From: a virus
Reading direction: 5' to 3' (one strand)
DNA: 30,368 bases
Virus record (IMG/VR): IMGVR_UViG_3300042883_000326
Location: 1-30,368 of that record
A program made the position numbers and the translations under genes. The notes under the pieces were generated by a model. The model made no database searches. It was not told the origin of the DNA and worked only from the letters and a program-made list of their open reading frames with translations. Positions 22,494 through 28,575 of this stretch are shown here, piece after piece. Position 1 is the stretch's first letter, and every line of letters starts with the position of its first letter.

Positions 22494-23159
22494 TTAAAAT
22501 AGTTTAGTTTGTGCCATGTGATTGTTAATTCTTTTCATTGCTGAATCAAAATACTCTTTGTCTAATTCACAAGCTGTTAAATCAAATTTATAATCATGAC
22601 AAGCTATTGCAATACTGCCAGAGCCTAAATGAGTGTCTAATATTTTATCTCCTTGTTTTGCGTATTTGTCAAGTAGCCATTTGTAAAGTGATGCTGGTTT
22701 TTGAGTTGGGTGAATTCTATTTTCTTTGTTTTTCATATTGCCTTGCAACATTCCAGCCCATCTAAATTCAAATTTTCTAACTGCTGTCTTATAGTTAGTC
22801 CAAGCAAGTTCACAATCTGCAAAGTCATTATCCCCATTTTGTTTATCCCATACAACCCAACTGCTGCTATTTGAGTTTGGTATATCTTGAATAAAATGAT
22901 TTGCGCCCCAAATAATAGTATTTTTAGATACTCTTAATAATTCAATAAAATATTCTTTTTTAGGTGTTTCTTTATCCCAATTTTTAGAAGTGTATAATTT
23001 TGGCTTTGTTTCTTTACCTCTTGAATGGTTTTTGGCTCCATCCTCATTAATTCCATAAGGCGGGTCTACAATAGCTAAATCAAAATAATTATCAGAATAA
23101 CGAGCCATTAGCTCCATATTGTCCTCGTTTGTTATTTGTATTTTATTTGTGCTTTTCAT
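22494..23159 (-). CDS. Orphan DNA methyltransferase (N6-adenine/N4-cytosine, beta class)
   Basis: A 221-residue enzyme with motif IV DPPYG at 32-36, a target-recognition region in the middle, RIHPTQKP (about 149-156; motif X-like) and SAM-binding motif I DTHLGSGS at 175-182. The order IV before I is the beta arrangement. It transfers a methyl group from S-adenosylmethionine to DNA; DPPY makes adenine more likely than cytosine. No restriction enzyme of a matched kind is adjacent, so it probably guards phage DNA against host cutting or marks it. The recognition site cannot be read from sequence. Confidence 0.9.
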   Translation of the reverse strand: MKSTNKIQITNEDNMELMARYSDNYFDLAIVDPPYGINEDGAKNHSRGKETKPKLYTSKNWDKETPKKEYFIELLRVSKNTIIWGANHFIQDIPNSNSSSWVVWDKQNGDNDFADCELAWTNYKTAVRKFEFRWAGMLQGNMKNKENRIHPTQKPASLYKWLLDKYAKQGDKILDTHLGSGSIAIACHDYKFDLTACELDKEYFDSAMKRINNHMAQTKLF

Positions 23160-23162
23160 ATC

Positions 23163-24152
23163 TTAAAAATCAAAGTCTTTACCAAATGTACTACTTAAAA
23201 CGGATATATTGCCCGGCTCTTTATTTAATTTCTCTTTAGCTTCGTATTCAAGACCAAAGTAAATCACGCCCTCGATTTCTTCATAAAAGCGATTTTTCTT
23301 CCAATCCCAAAATAGTTTGCACATTCCTAGTTTTGCCGAACCTTTAGGCTTTGCCTTTGCGATAATAACGTGAGTTTCATTTTCTTTGTAAGGTTGCCCA
23401 TCTTTATCGTTAAACCCAAATGGAGGTCGCCACAAGATTATAAAAGCCATTGCTTTACGGAAGAATGATTGACCCCCTGCGGATTGTCTAGGATGCGGAG
23501 GTGGATAATAAGTCACACCGTTTTCTGTAATCGGTTGCTGGTCTTGTGGGTGCATACAAATAAAGATATGCTTTTCTTCTTTTTTTGCGTAACGTCTAAG
23601 CTTACCGACTGCGTCCTCGATATATAAGTCTTGACGACTGCCAAACTCTGCCATGTTATGCTTAATTTCGTTGTAAGGGTCAAACAAAATATTGTCAATC
23701 TTGATACGATTTTCAGCTTCTAAGATTTTAACCTGACTTATAATGTCATCAAAGCTAAATGAATTTTCGTCGTTATCTACGATATAAAATTTATCACTTA
23801 AAAAAGCAATAGCGTTGTAAATTTCTGATTCACTACAAGCGTTCACGTCACTTGCAAAGAATGGTTTTCTAATGTATTTACTTATAAGCTCTTTCGCTAG
23901 GTCTTTATAATCCCCCGTTTCTGGTGAAAATATTACGTGCTTTTCGTTGTGCTTAATTGAAAGGTTTAAAAGTATCTCTAAGTTAAATTCTGTTTTGCCC
24001 GAGTGTGGTGATGCAAGTATAAAAGTCATTGACCCTTTTTTCTTTGTGTATAAAGCATCTAAAGATTTAAAACCAACGTATTGACCTCGTTGTATTCCTG
24101 ACTTGTGAAAGTCTAAGATTTCGTTTTCAAATTGAATTAAGTTTTTTATCAT
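23163..24152 (-). CDS. DnaB-type replicative helicase-like ATPase
   Basis: A 329-residue RecA-fold ATPase without the DnaB N-terminal domain. Walker A is ASPHSGKT (47-54), the same form as DnaB's A-x-P-x-x-GKT. A catalytic-Glu candidate lies in FSPETG (E78), Walker B in DNILFDPYNE (D158), and HPQDQ and RQSAGGQSFFRKA (about 224-236) follow the helicase layout. It probably unwinds DNA at the phage fork, loaded by the DUF4373 protein encoded just upstream. The leader contains two copies of ACAAACGAC before the ATG. Confidence 0.8.
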   Translation of the reverse strand: MIKNLIQFENEILDFHKSGIQRGQYVGFKSLDALYTKKKGSMTFILASPHSGKTEFNLEILLNLSIKHNEKHVIFSPETGDYKDLAKELISKYIRKPFFASDVNACSESEIYNAIAFLSDKFYIVDNDENSFSFDDIISQVKILEAENRIKIDNILFDPYNEIKHNMAEFGSRQDLYIEDAVGKLRRYAKKEEKHIFICMHPQDQQPITENGVTYYPPPHPRQSAGGQSFFRKAMAFIILWRPPFGFNDKDGQPYKENETHVIIAKAKPKGSAKLGMCKLFWDWKKNRFYEEIEGVIYFGLEYEAKEKLNKEPGNISVLSSTFGKDFDF

Positions 24153-24168
24153 GTCGTTTGTCGTTTGT

Positions 24169-24176
24169 CAAATGTA
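24169..24176 (-). promoter_or_regulatory. Possible internal -7 element before helicase gene
   Basis: TACATTTG on the minus strand, overlapping the region just past the DUF4373 gene's stop, 16 bases before the helicase ATG. It fits TANNTTTG and equals the -7 of promoter A, but no TATGACAATT array or clear -33 is upstream, so it is weak evidence. Confidence 0.35.
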
Positions 24177-24177
24177 A

Positions 24178-24804
24178 TCAATTAACTGGTATATTAAAAC
24201 TTAAAGTATTATTTGTGTTTATTTTATTTTCATCTCTAAACCATACGCCCCTCATTTTTTGTTTCCAGTTTAAAACCTTCTTACCATTGCTATCGACCCA
24301 ACCAGATTCATTGTAATATTTATAAGCATTCTTTGCAGCATCGGCTTTAAATCCATTCTCAAGAAAGTACTTAATAACTTCATCAATATTTGGCATATAT
24401 ATATTTACTTTACTTTTCTTTACTTTAGGAGTGTTACGAACGTTTTCTGAATGCGTTACATTTTCTGTAACTACTTGTTTTTCACGCCATTGTGAAATTC
24501 TTTTCGCGTTTTTTTCTTTTTTTATCTGGTACTTTTGTGCAAAGTTTAGTAATTGTTTGTTGAAAGTTTCACCATTGTTTGACGAAATCAAGTCTATTTC
24601 TTCCATAAAATCCCAGCACTTTTCAAGTCTTTTACCTACTTTACATTGATGTTTTAAGACGTTGGTTTTGATAGGTTTTTCTTGACGTGCCATCTTTTCA
24701 ATCAAAGTATAGAACAATCCAAGACCTTCATATCCAAAGTTTATAAATAGCTCCGAGATTTTTTCATCTTCAAAACTTGCGGTATCATGTAGGAAGTATT
24801 TCAT
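24178..24804 (-). CDS. DUF4373 (Lin1244/Lin1753-like) replisome organiser
   Basis: A 208-residue protein. The N-terminal winged-helix-like domain is typical: MKYFLHDTASFEDEKI, then GYEGLGLFYTLIEKMA. It ends with a DnaT/DnaD-like module (DAAKNAYKYYNESGWVDSNG, VLNWKQKMRGVWF). The family is thought to bind the phage origin and load the helicase, encoded next. The linker between the modules (residues 113-134, ENVTHSENVRNTPKVKKSKV) is encoded by DNA that recurs, imperfectly, in the noncoding region at 6381-6445. As in lambda O, an origin inside this gene is therefore possible. Confidence 0.85.
   Translation of the reverse strand: MKYFLHDTASFEDEKISELFINFGYEGLGLFYTLIEKMARQEKPIKTNVLKHQCKVGKRLEKCWDFMEEIDLISSNNGETFNKQLLNFAQKYQIKKEKNAKRISQWREKQVVTENVTHSENVRNTPKVKKSKVNIYMPNIDEVIKYFLENGFKADAAKNAYKYYNESGWVDSNGKKVLNWKQKMRGVWFRDENKINTNNTLSFNIPVN
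24403..24467. repeat. Genic partner of the 65-bp repeat at 6381-6445
   Basis: About 55 of 65 bases match 6381-6445 without gaps. Within the gene it covers residues 113-134 of the DUF4373 protein. It includes the direct elements GTTACGAAC and GCGTTACATTTT. Confidence 0.85.
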
Positions 24805-24805
24805 T

Positions 24806-25360
24806 TTAATAGTCGATTTTTTGAATTACAAATCTAGACAATTTTACTTGAGGTTTTCTCGTTGCGTTTAGAGTTTCTTTATTTAAGCTATAAAGATAAA
24901 ATTTAACAGCTCCTTTAGTTTTGTTTAAAATATCTGCGTAATAACTTACCGAGAAATCATTTGATAAGTTTGCTTTTATAAAGTCTTTGTCATCTTCTGA
25001 TAAGATACCTTTTGAAATAGGTCTGTCGCGCGTTACGGTGCGCTGTACGCCGTTAATTATATCGACCATAAAGTCATGCCTATATTTCATTCTTTTATCG
25101 GTACGAAGGCTGTAAAAGACTTTGTCAATTTGATAAATTATAGAGCTGTGATTTTGTAGTTTAAATTCTTTTGCGATTTGCACCATAGTCATTTTGTAAT
25201 GGTTGTACAAAAAGTATGAAACAAGTTGCCTTGCTTTTGTAACTTCACCAATACGTCTGTTAGTGGTGGTTAATAATTGATAAATATCATTTGAACTAAG
25301 CTTCTTAGATTCGTAAAGTTCTGATGCGTAATAGCATAATTTTAAAGTGTCTTGATTCAT
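24806..25360 (-). CDS. DnaA domain IV-like DNA-binding protein without ATPase
   Basis: A 184-residue protein. Residues about 43-81 (ARQLVSYFLYNHYKMTMVQI, then AKEFKLQNHSSIIYQIDKV) match the shape of DnaA domain IV, where NHSSIIYQI corresponds to the DnaA signature RDHTTVLHA. A second HTH-like region (SVSYYADILNKTKGAVKFYL) lies near residues 137-156. No Walker motifs are present, so it is not an initiator ATPase. It may bind DnaA boxes, compete with host DnaA or mark the phage origin. A terminator hairpin ends 12 bases before its ATG. Confidence 0.75.
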   Translation of the reverse strand: MNQDTLKLCYYASELYESKKLSSNDIYQLLTTTNRRIGEVTKARQLVSYFLYNHYKMTMVQIAKEFKLQNHSSIIYQIDKVFYSLRTDKRMKYRHDFMVDIINGVQRTVTRDRPISKGILSEDDKDFIKANLSNDFSVSYYADILNKTKGAVKFYLYSLNKETLNATRKPQVKLSRFVIQKIDY

Positions 25361-25371
25361 GTCGTTTGTAT

Positions 25372-25399
25372 AAAAAAAGGGAGGTTTTTACGCTCCCTT
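25372..25399 (-). terminator. Intrinsic terminator/attenuator before DnaA-like gene
   Basis: On the minus strand AAGGGAG and CTCCCTT pair around a 9-nt loop and run into a T tract (down to 25372). The next ATG is at 25360, leaving no room for a new promoter, so read-through or antitermination must supply the genes beyond. Confidence 0.85.
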
Positions 25400-25406
25400 G
25401 TTTGGT

Positions 25407-25604
25407 TTAAAATGCGTCCTCTGTGTTTACAGGCTTTAACTTTTTAGTTTTGCCTGTGTCATCACTTGCAACTTCTTCTTGCGTTGGCGTGAAAGTATCG
25501 ATTGCTTCCTTTACTAAAACGCTTTCTTCTAATTTAAGTGCGCCAACTGATTGAGCTTTTAAGGCTACCTGAACAAGTATGTTCAATGCTTCGTTTTCTG
25601 TCAT
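25407..25604 (-). CDS. Small unknown acidic protein
   Basis: A 65-residue protein: a helical first half (NEALNILVQVALKAQSVGALKL) followed by a flexible acidic and Lys-rich end (EVASDDTGKTKKLKPVNTED). I have seen similar small proteins after the SSB/annealase genes in Bacteroidota phages, without a function. It lies two bases beyond the SSB-like gene and directly before the terminator at 25372-25399, so it ends the recombination sub-operon. Confidence 0.75.
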   Translation of the reverse strand: MTENEALNILVQVALKAQSVGALKLEESVLVKEAIDTFTPTQEEVASDDTGKTKKLKPVNTEDAF

Positions 25605-25606
25605 GA

Positions 25607-25822
25607 TTAAAATGGTAAATCTGTTTTTGATTCTGTTAATTGTTCTGTTACTGGTGCAACGTAATCATTTACGTAGATATTGAAATCTGGTTGCTTCTCT
25701 TCTTTCTTGTAGCCATTTGCCCACATCGAATATCGAGTTCCATTAATTGCAAAGTTGATTACTTCGCCTTTTGCAGTGGTACGTTTCCACGCGCCAAAGC
25801 TTACTTTTTTTTCGTCTGTCAT
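25607..25822 (-). CDS. Small DNA-metabolism protein with SSB-like C-terminal tip
   Basis: A 71-residue protein from ATG 25822; a TTG three codons upstream is possible but weaker. It has a beta-rich body (VSFGAWKRTTAKGEVINFAI, RYSMWANGYKKEEKQPDFNI) and ends ESKTDLPF, close to the SSB tip DDDIPF that recruits partner proteins. With the ERF annealase next to it, a single-strand-binding or partner-recruiting role is likely. It is shorter than a normal SSB (about 110 or more), so a full OB fold is uncertain. Confidence 0.65.
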   Translation of the reverse strand: MTDEKKVSFGAWKRTTAKGEVINFAINGTRYSMWANGYKKEEKQPDFNIYVNDYVAPVTEQLTESKTDLPF

Positions 25823-25842
25823 AGTTTTCAAATTTATATAAT

Positions 25843-26427
25843 TTATTTGTTAAATTCAAGCTTTTTATTATTTATTAATTCTTTAAAGGTTGTATTTGTG
25901 TGAAACATTGGATAAGATGCCCAGATAGCTTTTAACTTATCTACATTATCGCAAACATTTGTTTCGGCTATTGCTATGTTAAGCAAGTTACTTAATTGCA
26001 CCGCTTCACCAGCTGAAATCTTTACAGGCTCTTTGTCGTTGTTATTCGTTGCATCGCTATCTTTTGTGTCATCAATAGCAAACATTCCATTTAAAGCGTA
26101 TTTACGTGCGTAACTAGAACACGCTCCAGTCACTTGCGAAGCATCCATTCCTTTTTTATTTTCTTCTTCACGTGCAAAACCATCTACTGAATATTTGTCT
26201 GTTCCGTCTGTGATATTTACCGAAGCTTTGATATAGTATCTATCACCTATGTTTATAATTTCATCCGTGATTGATAAGAACAAACCATGCTTTAATAGAT
26301 GCGGTTTAACTGCTTCAAGTATATCTTCGCATGAGCGGTACTTATATTTACCGAAGTTATTAGTTTGACCCTTTGGTGCTTTCAATTCGCTTTGAATTGT
26401 TACAAGCTTTTTAATTAGTTTTTCCAT
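25843..26427 (-). CDS. ERF-family single-strand annealing protein
   Basis: A 194-residue recombinase. The N-terminal ERF core is clear: KLVTIQSELKAPKGQTNNFG, then KYKYRSCEDILEAVKPHLLK (helix and strand), GLFLSITDEIINIGDRYYIK, and the family-typical region ASQVTGACSSYARKYALNGM ending in an acidic DDTKDSD segment. The C-terminal part is variable and helical. ERF proteins anneal single strands in phage recombination and repair, and often support circularisation or concatemer formation. Its partners here are the SSB-like protein just downstream and the VRR-NUC nuclease. Confidence 0.9.
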   Translation of the reverse strand: MEKLIKKLVTIQSELKAPKGQTNNFGKYKYRSCEDILEAVKPHLLKHGLFLSITDEIINIGDRYYIKASVNITDGTDKYSVDGFAREEENKKGMDASQVTGACSSYARKYALNGMFAIDDTKDSDATNNNDKEPVKISAGEAVQLSNLLNIAIAETNVCDNVDKLKAIWASYPMFHTNTTFKELINNKKLEFNK

Positions 26428-26430
26428 TTC

Positions 26431-26604
26431 TTATAAAATTACAAATTCTTTGTTTTCAAAATACCATTCTTCAGGTTCGTTAAATTCATTGGTAAATTCA
26501 ATTAATGAAAATTTAAACCATCGCTTTAAAATGATACCTGTTTTTCCTGTTGTTTGCACGTCAATCCCTTGCGGATTAGTTAATAATTTTACTTTGTTAT
26601 CCAT
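26431..26604 (-). CDS. Small unknown protein before ERF
   Basis: A 57-residue ORF: MDNKVKLLTNPQGIDVQTTG, KTGIILKRWFKFSLIEF and an acidic, aromatic end (NEPEEWYFENKEFVIL). No recognised family. Its stop lies four bases before the ERF start and it overlaps the upstream 42-residue ORF by 16 nt, so it fits the operon. The amino-acid composition (charged and aromatic, no low-complexity) supports a real product. Confidence 0.7.
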   Translation of the reverse strand: MDNKVKLLTNPQGIDVQTTGKTGIILKRWFKFSLIEFTNEFNEPEEWYFENKEFVIL

Positions 26605-26717
26605 AGCATTAATTTTTTAAAAGTTGTTTGTTTGTTTTGATTTGATTTAAAGATTATTTGTTCTTCATAAAGCCTAATATAATTAAGCTTTGATTTTTCT
26701 TGTGGTGTTAATTCCAT
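26589..26717 (-). CDS. Very small unknown protein
   Basis: A 42-residue ORF: MELTPQEKSKLNYIRLYEEQ, then IIFKSNQNKQTTFKKLMLW and a short end. A basic, helix-prone peptide; the opening resembles the start of small DNA-associated helices. It begins 17 bases after the double-hairpin element at 26734-26797, so that RNA structure could control it. Short and AT-rich; moderate confidence. Confidence 0.55.
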   Translation of the reverse strand: MELTPQEKSKLNYIRLYEEQIIFKSNQNKQTTFKKLMLWITK

Positions 26718-26733
26718 TTTAATTATTTTTTAC

Positions 26734-26797
26734 TGCCAAATCCTCATGCCTTGTGAGCTATGAGGTGGCAAATTCCTAACTTGCAGGAACAGGAATT
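26734..26797 (-). ncRNA. Double-hairpin RNA element in early operon leader
   Basis: Transcribed on the minus strand, the first hairpin pairs AATTCCT with AGGAATT (26797-26791, 26777-26771; 13-nt loop). The second directly adjoins it and pairs TGCCA+CCTCAT with ATGAGG+TGGCA (26770-26734), 11 bp with a 3-nt bulge and a 12-nt loop. No T tract follows, so it is not a terminator. It fills the gap between two genes and may act as a processing site, a translational switch or a small RNA. Confidence 0.55.
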
Positions 26798-26800
26798 ATT

Positions 26801-26995
26801 TTAATATCCTCTATTCATTAATTGAGATACTCTAATAGCAAAAGATTTTTCATTTTTGTAGATTCTAACCCATTTATTATTAAAGTTAATTATATGAGTA
26901 TTATCTCTAGAAATTGCATACCAATTATCAACTTCATTATTAAATGATAATATTCCTTTTTCGTTTCTTTGATTTAAAATTTCTTGAGTTGTCAT
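26801..26995 (-). CDS. Small unknown protein, first gene behind promoter C
   Basis: A 64-residue protein starting MTTQEILNQRNEKGILSFNN, then EVDNWYAISRDNTHIINF and a basic, beta-like end (KWVRIYKNEKSFAIRVSQL). No family recognised. It is the promoter-proximal gene of the early operon, about 40 bases past the -7 element of promoter C, so it should be among the first proteins made if that promoter is early. Regulatory or host-directed function is only inferred from this place. Confidence 0.75.
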   Translation of the reverse strand: MTTQEILNQRNEKGILSFNNEVDNWYAISRDNTHIINFNNKWVRIYKNEKSFAIRVSQLMNRGY

Positions 26996-27035
26996 GTTTG
27001 CAAGTTTTGTGCAATCCTTTATTGAATCGTTGAAA

Positions 27036-27081
27036 CAAATATAAGGTCATTGTACAAAAGAATTGTCATAGAAATGTCATA
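27036..27081 (-). promoter_or_regulatory. Promoter C: TATGACATTT/TATGACAATT + 17 nt + TATATTTG
   Basis: Repeats at 27081-27072 (one mismatch) and 27070-27061, 11-bp pitch, 17-nt spacer, then TATATTTG at 27043-27036. Same design as promoters A and B. It starts right behind the lysis-cassette terminator and drives the early region beginning at 26995. Confidence 0.75.
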
Positions 27082-27084
27082 AAT

Positions 27085-27114
27085 AAAAAAAGGCAGTCAA
27101 ATTAATGACCACCT
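27085..27114 (-). terminator. Intrinsic terminator after lysis cassette
   Basis: On the minus strand AGGTGGTCA (27114-27106) pairs with TGACTGCCT (27099-27091) around a 6-nt loop, with two G-T pairs, and continues into a run of seven T (27091-27085). It closes the lysis cassette 24 bases after the spanin stop and is followed at once by promoter C. Confidence 0.85.
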
Positions 27115-27138
27115 TTAAACAAACAACAATGAAAAAAC

Positions 27139-27528
27139 TTAATTAAAGCGTTTAAACGCTACATAAGCACCGACAAACAAAAGTAATAAATAAAATGAAT
27201 ACTTATAAAAAGAGTTTTTAACAATCACTTCCTTTGTCTTTGTGATTGTTTTCGTGATAGGAATAATAATCTCTTTAGGTTTACAAATCCCTTGCACTCT
27301 TATATACTTATCTCTGAATTTTTGAATAGTGATTACCATTTGACCGCTAGTGTCTTGAATAGTCACGATTGAATCCTTAAACAAAACCAAAGTATCAAGC
27401 TGAATCTTTGCGGGTACTATAATAGTATCCTTAATTGTAATCGTTTGCGTAATTCGTTTACTTGCACAAGACGCAATTACAAGCGATGTGAGCAACGATA
27501 ATAATAAAGCCTTATAATTTGTCATCAT
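27139..27528 (-). CDS. Unimolecular spanin candidate (lipoprotein with C-terminal TM)
   Basis: A 129-residue protein. The N-terminus is a lipoprotein signal with lipobox IASC (Cys21; LLLSLLTSLVIASC). The C-terminus (about 107-126, YKYSFYLLLLFVGAYVAFKRF) is a transmembrane helix, and between them lies a beta-rich periplasmic stretch. One chain anchored in both outer and inner membranes is the layout of u-spanins such as T1 gp11, which fuse the two membranes at the last lysis step. It follows holin (17-nt overlap) and endolysin genes. Two ATGs in tandem (MM) can start it. Confidence 0.8.
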   Translation of the reverse strand: MMTNYKALLLSLLTSLVIASCASKRITQTITIKDTIIVPAKIQLDTLVLFKDSIVTIQDTSGQMVITIQKFRDKYIRVQGICKPKEIIIPITKTITKTKEVIVKNSFYKYSFYLLLLFVGAYVAFKRFN

Positions 27529-27718
27529 CTATACTAAAGTTTGTTAGGAACTTCCCTACAACGCCAGAAACGATAGCAACGATTGCCACCCATTCAAAAC
27601 CTGCGTAAATTGAATAACTTGCTACCATTGTACTACAAGCTAATAGCGTGTCACCTATTTTACGAAATAGTTTTGGAGTTGGTTTCCAGTATCTGTTTTT
27701 AAGTTTGCTCACAATCAT
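27512..27718 (-). CDS. Holin (two-TM, small)
   Basis: A 68-residue protein with a basic N-terminus (MIVSKLKNRYWKPTPKLFRK) and two hydrophobic segments (about 21-40, GDTLLACSTMVASYSIYAG; 42-61, EWVAIVAIVSGVVGKFLTNF), ending in an acidic tail (SIDDDKL). The W-K-P-T-P-x-x-F-R-K opening is common to small holin-like proteins in Bacteroidota phages. It would open the inner membrane at a set time. Position between endolysin candidate and spanin is the classic lysis order. Confidence 0.8.
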   Translation of the reverse strand: MIVSKLKNRYWKPTPKLFRKIGDTLLACSTMVASYSIYAGFEWVAIVAIVSGVVGKFLTNFSIDDDKL

Positions 27719-27728
27719 AAATATAAAA

Positions 27729-28181
27729 TTAATAAACGATTTGCAATTCTACCTTTTCATTGATTTGTATAGCTTTGTTTATTTCTTTTATAAGCTTGAC
27801 CTCTGTGCTGCCCTGAATCCAATTTAAGACTTTGCCAAATGGTTTATTAATGTGCTTTGTGTTTGCGACTAGAATACAACCTTCAGTAGATTCATGGGTA
27901 TTGCCTCCATGAATTCTGATTCCCGAAAATCCTTTGACTTTCAAAACTTCTGGCATTACACGTTCGAAACGATTGCTTAAAGTTAATATTACTCGATACG
28001 TTCCTGAAGGTATAGCTGTAACACCAAATTTCTTTTGAGTTTTTATTTCAGATTCGATTTGTAATTGATTTAGTTTTCGGTCTTTGTCCTCAAGCGTATA
28101 ACAAAAGAACTTATCATTGATAAACATTGAACCGATAGTTTCGGTATCTGTAAAGAATTCCCTTTTAACTGTTATTTTCAT
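27729..28181 (-). CDS. DUF5675 protein, candidate endolysin
   Basis: A 150-residue protein of the DUF5675 family: beta-rich, starting MKITVKREFFTDTETIGSMF, with VTAIPSGTYRVILTLSNRF and then GIRIHGGNTHESTEGCILV. The pairing of His91 and Cys102 in an H-G-G-N...E-G-C setting resembles the active site of L,D-transpeptidase (YkuD-like) folds, so it probably acts on peptidoglycan. As first gene of the lysis cassette it is the only endolysin candidate in the window. No signal peptide, as expected for a holin-dependent lysin. It overlaps the DUF5664 gene by 17 nt. Confidence 0.75.
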   Translation of the reverse strand: MKITVKREFFTDTETIGSMFINDKFFCYTLEDKDRKLNQLQIESEIKTQKKFGVTAIPSGTYRVILTLSNRFERVMPEVLKVKGFSGIRIHGGNTHESTEGCILVANTKHINKPFGKVLNWIQGSTEVKLIKEINKAIQINEKVELQIVY

Positions 28182-28575
28182 GAGCTTTATAATAGTGGTC
28201 TATTGCTATTCCTTCCTTTTGTTCGTTCTTCATTATTAATTGTAAGCCGAACATAATACAAGCTAAATGGTCTTCGCTTCTATCACCTAATTCGTACTTA
28301 GCTAAGTGCCTATGTAAACTTTCAAGTGAAGATTCATCTGGTTGTCCTTTTTGCCAGTTGTTTTTTTCGTACTTATTTGCACCCATTCGCAAAAGATAGC
28401 CAAATCTTAGCCTTACATAAGCATCTAAATGGTTTACTAATGGCTTGTTTGTGTCGTCGTCGCGCTGACTTCCTGATTCAAATACTCTTTTGTTTGCATT
28501 TTTTACATATTCCGCAATCGGATTGTCTTTCTTTTCTTCAATATATTCATAATGTACGCCCGGTATTCTTTTCAT
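28165..28575 (-). CDS. DUF5664: dATP/dGTP diphosphohydrolase-like protein
   Basis: A 136-residue protein with the characteristic sequence DDDTNKPLVNHLDAYVRLRF, then RMGANKYEKNNWQKGQP and SLHRHLAKYELGDRSEDHLACIMFG. The family is related to MazG-type all-helical nucleotide pyrophosphatases and includes enzymes that hydrolyse dATP or dGTP to the monophosphate. Here it may shift the nucleotide pool during phage growth. No PurZ-like gene is in the window, so there is no sign of 2-aminoadenine DNA. Its place next to the lysis genes is unexplained. Confidence 0.8.
   Translation of the reverse strand: MKRIPGVHYEYIEEKKDNPIAEYVKNANKRVFESGSQRDDDTNKPLVNHLDAYVRLRFGYLLRMGANKYEKNNWQKGQPDESSLESLHRHLAKYELGDRSEDHLACIMFGLQLIMKNEQKEGIAIDHYYKAHENNS

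Noticed and set aside
26734-26797. tRNA gene
   Set aside because: The two stems do not form a cloverleaf: no acceptor stem of 7 bp closing the element and no T-loop sequence are seen.
26734-26797. Intrinsic terminator in the early operon
   Set aside because: No T run follows the second stem in the direction of transcription; A-rich sequence follows instead.
28165-28575. Marker of a 2-aminoadenine (Z) genome
   Set aside because: DUF5664 proteins occur in many ordinary phages, and no PurZ-like or dedicated polymerase gene is in the window.
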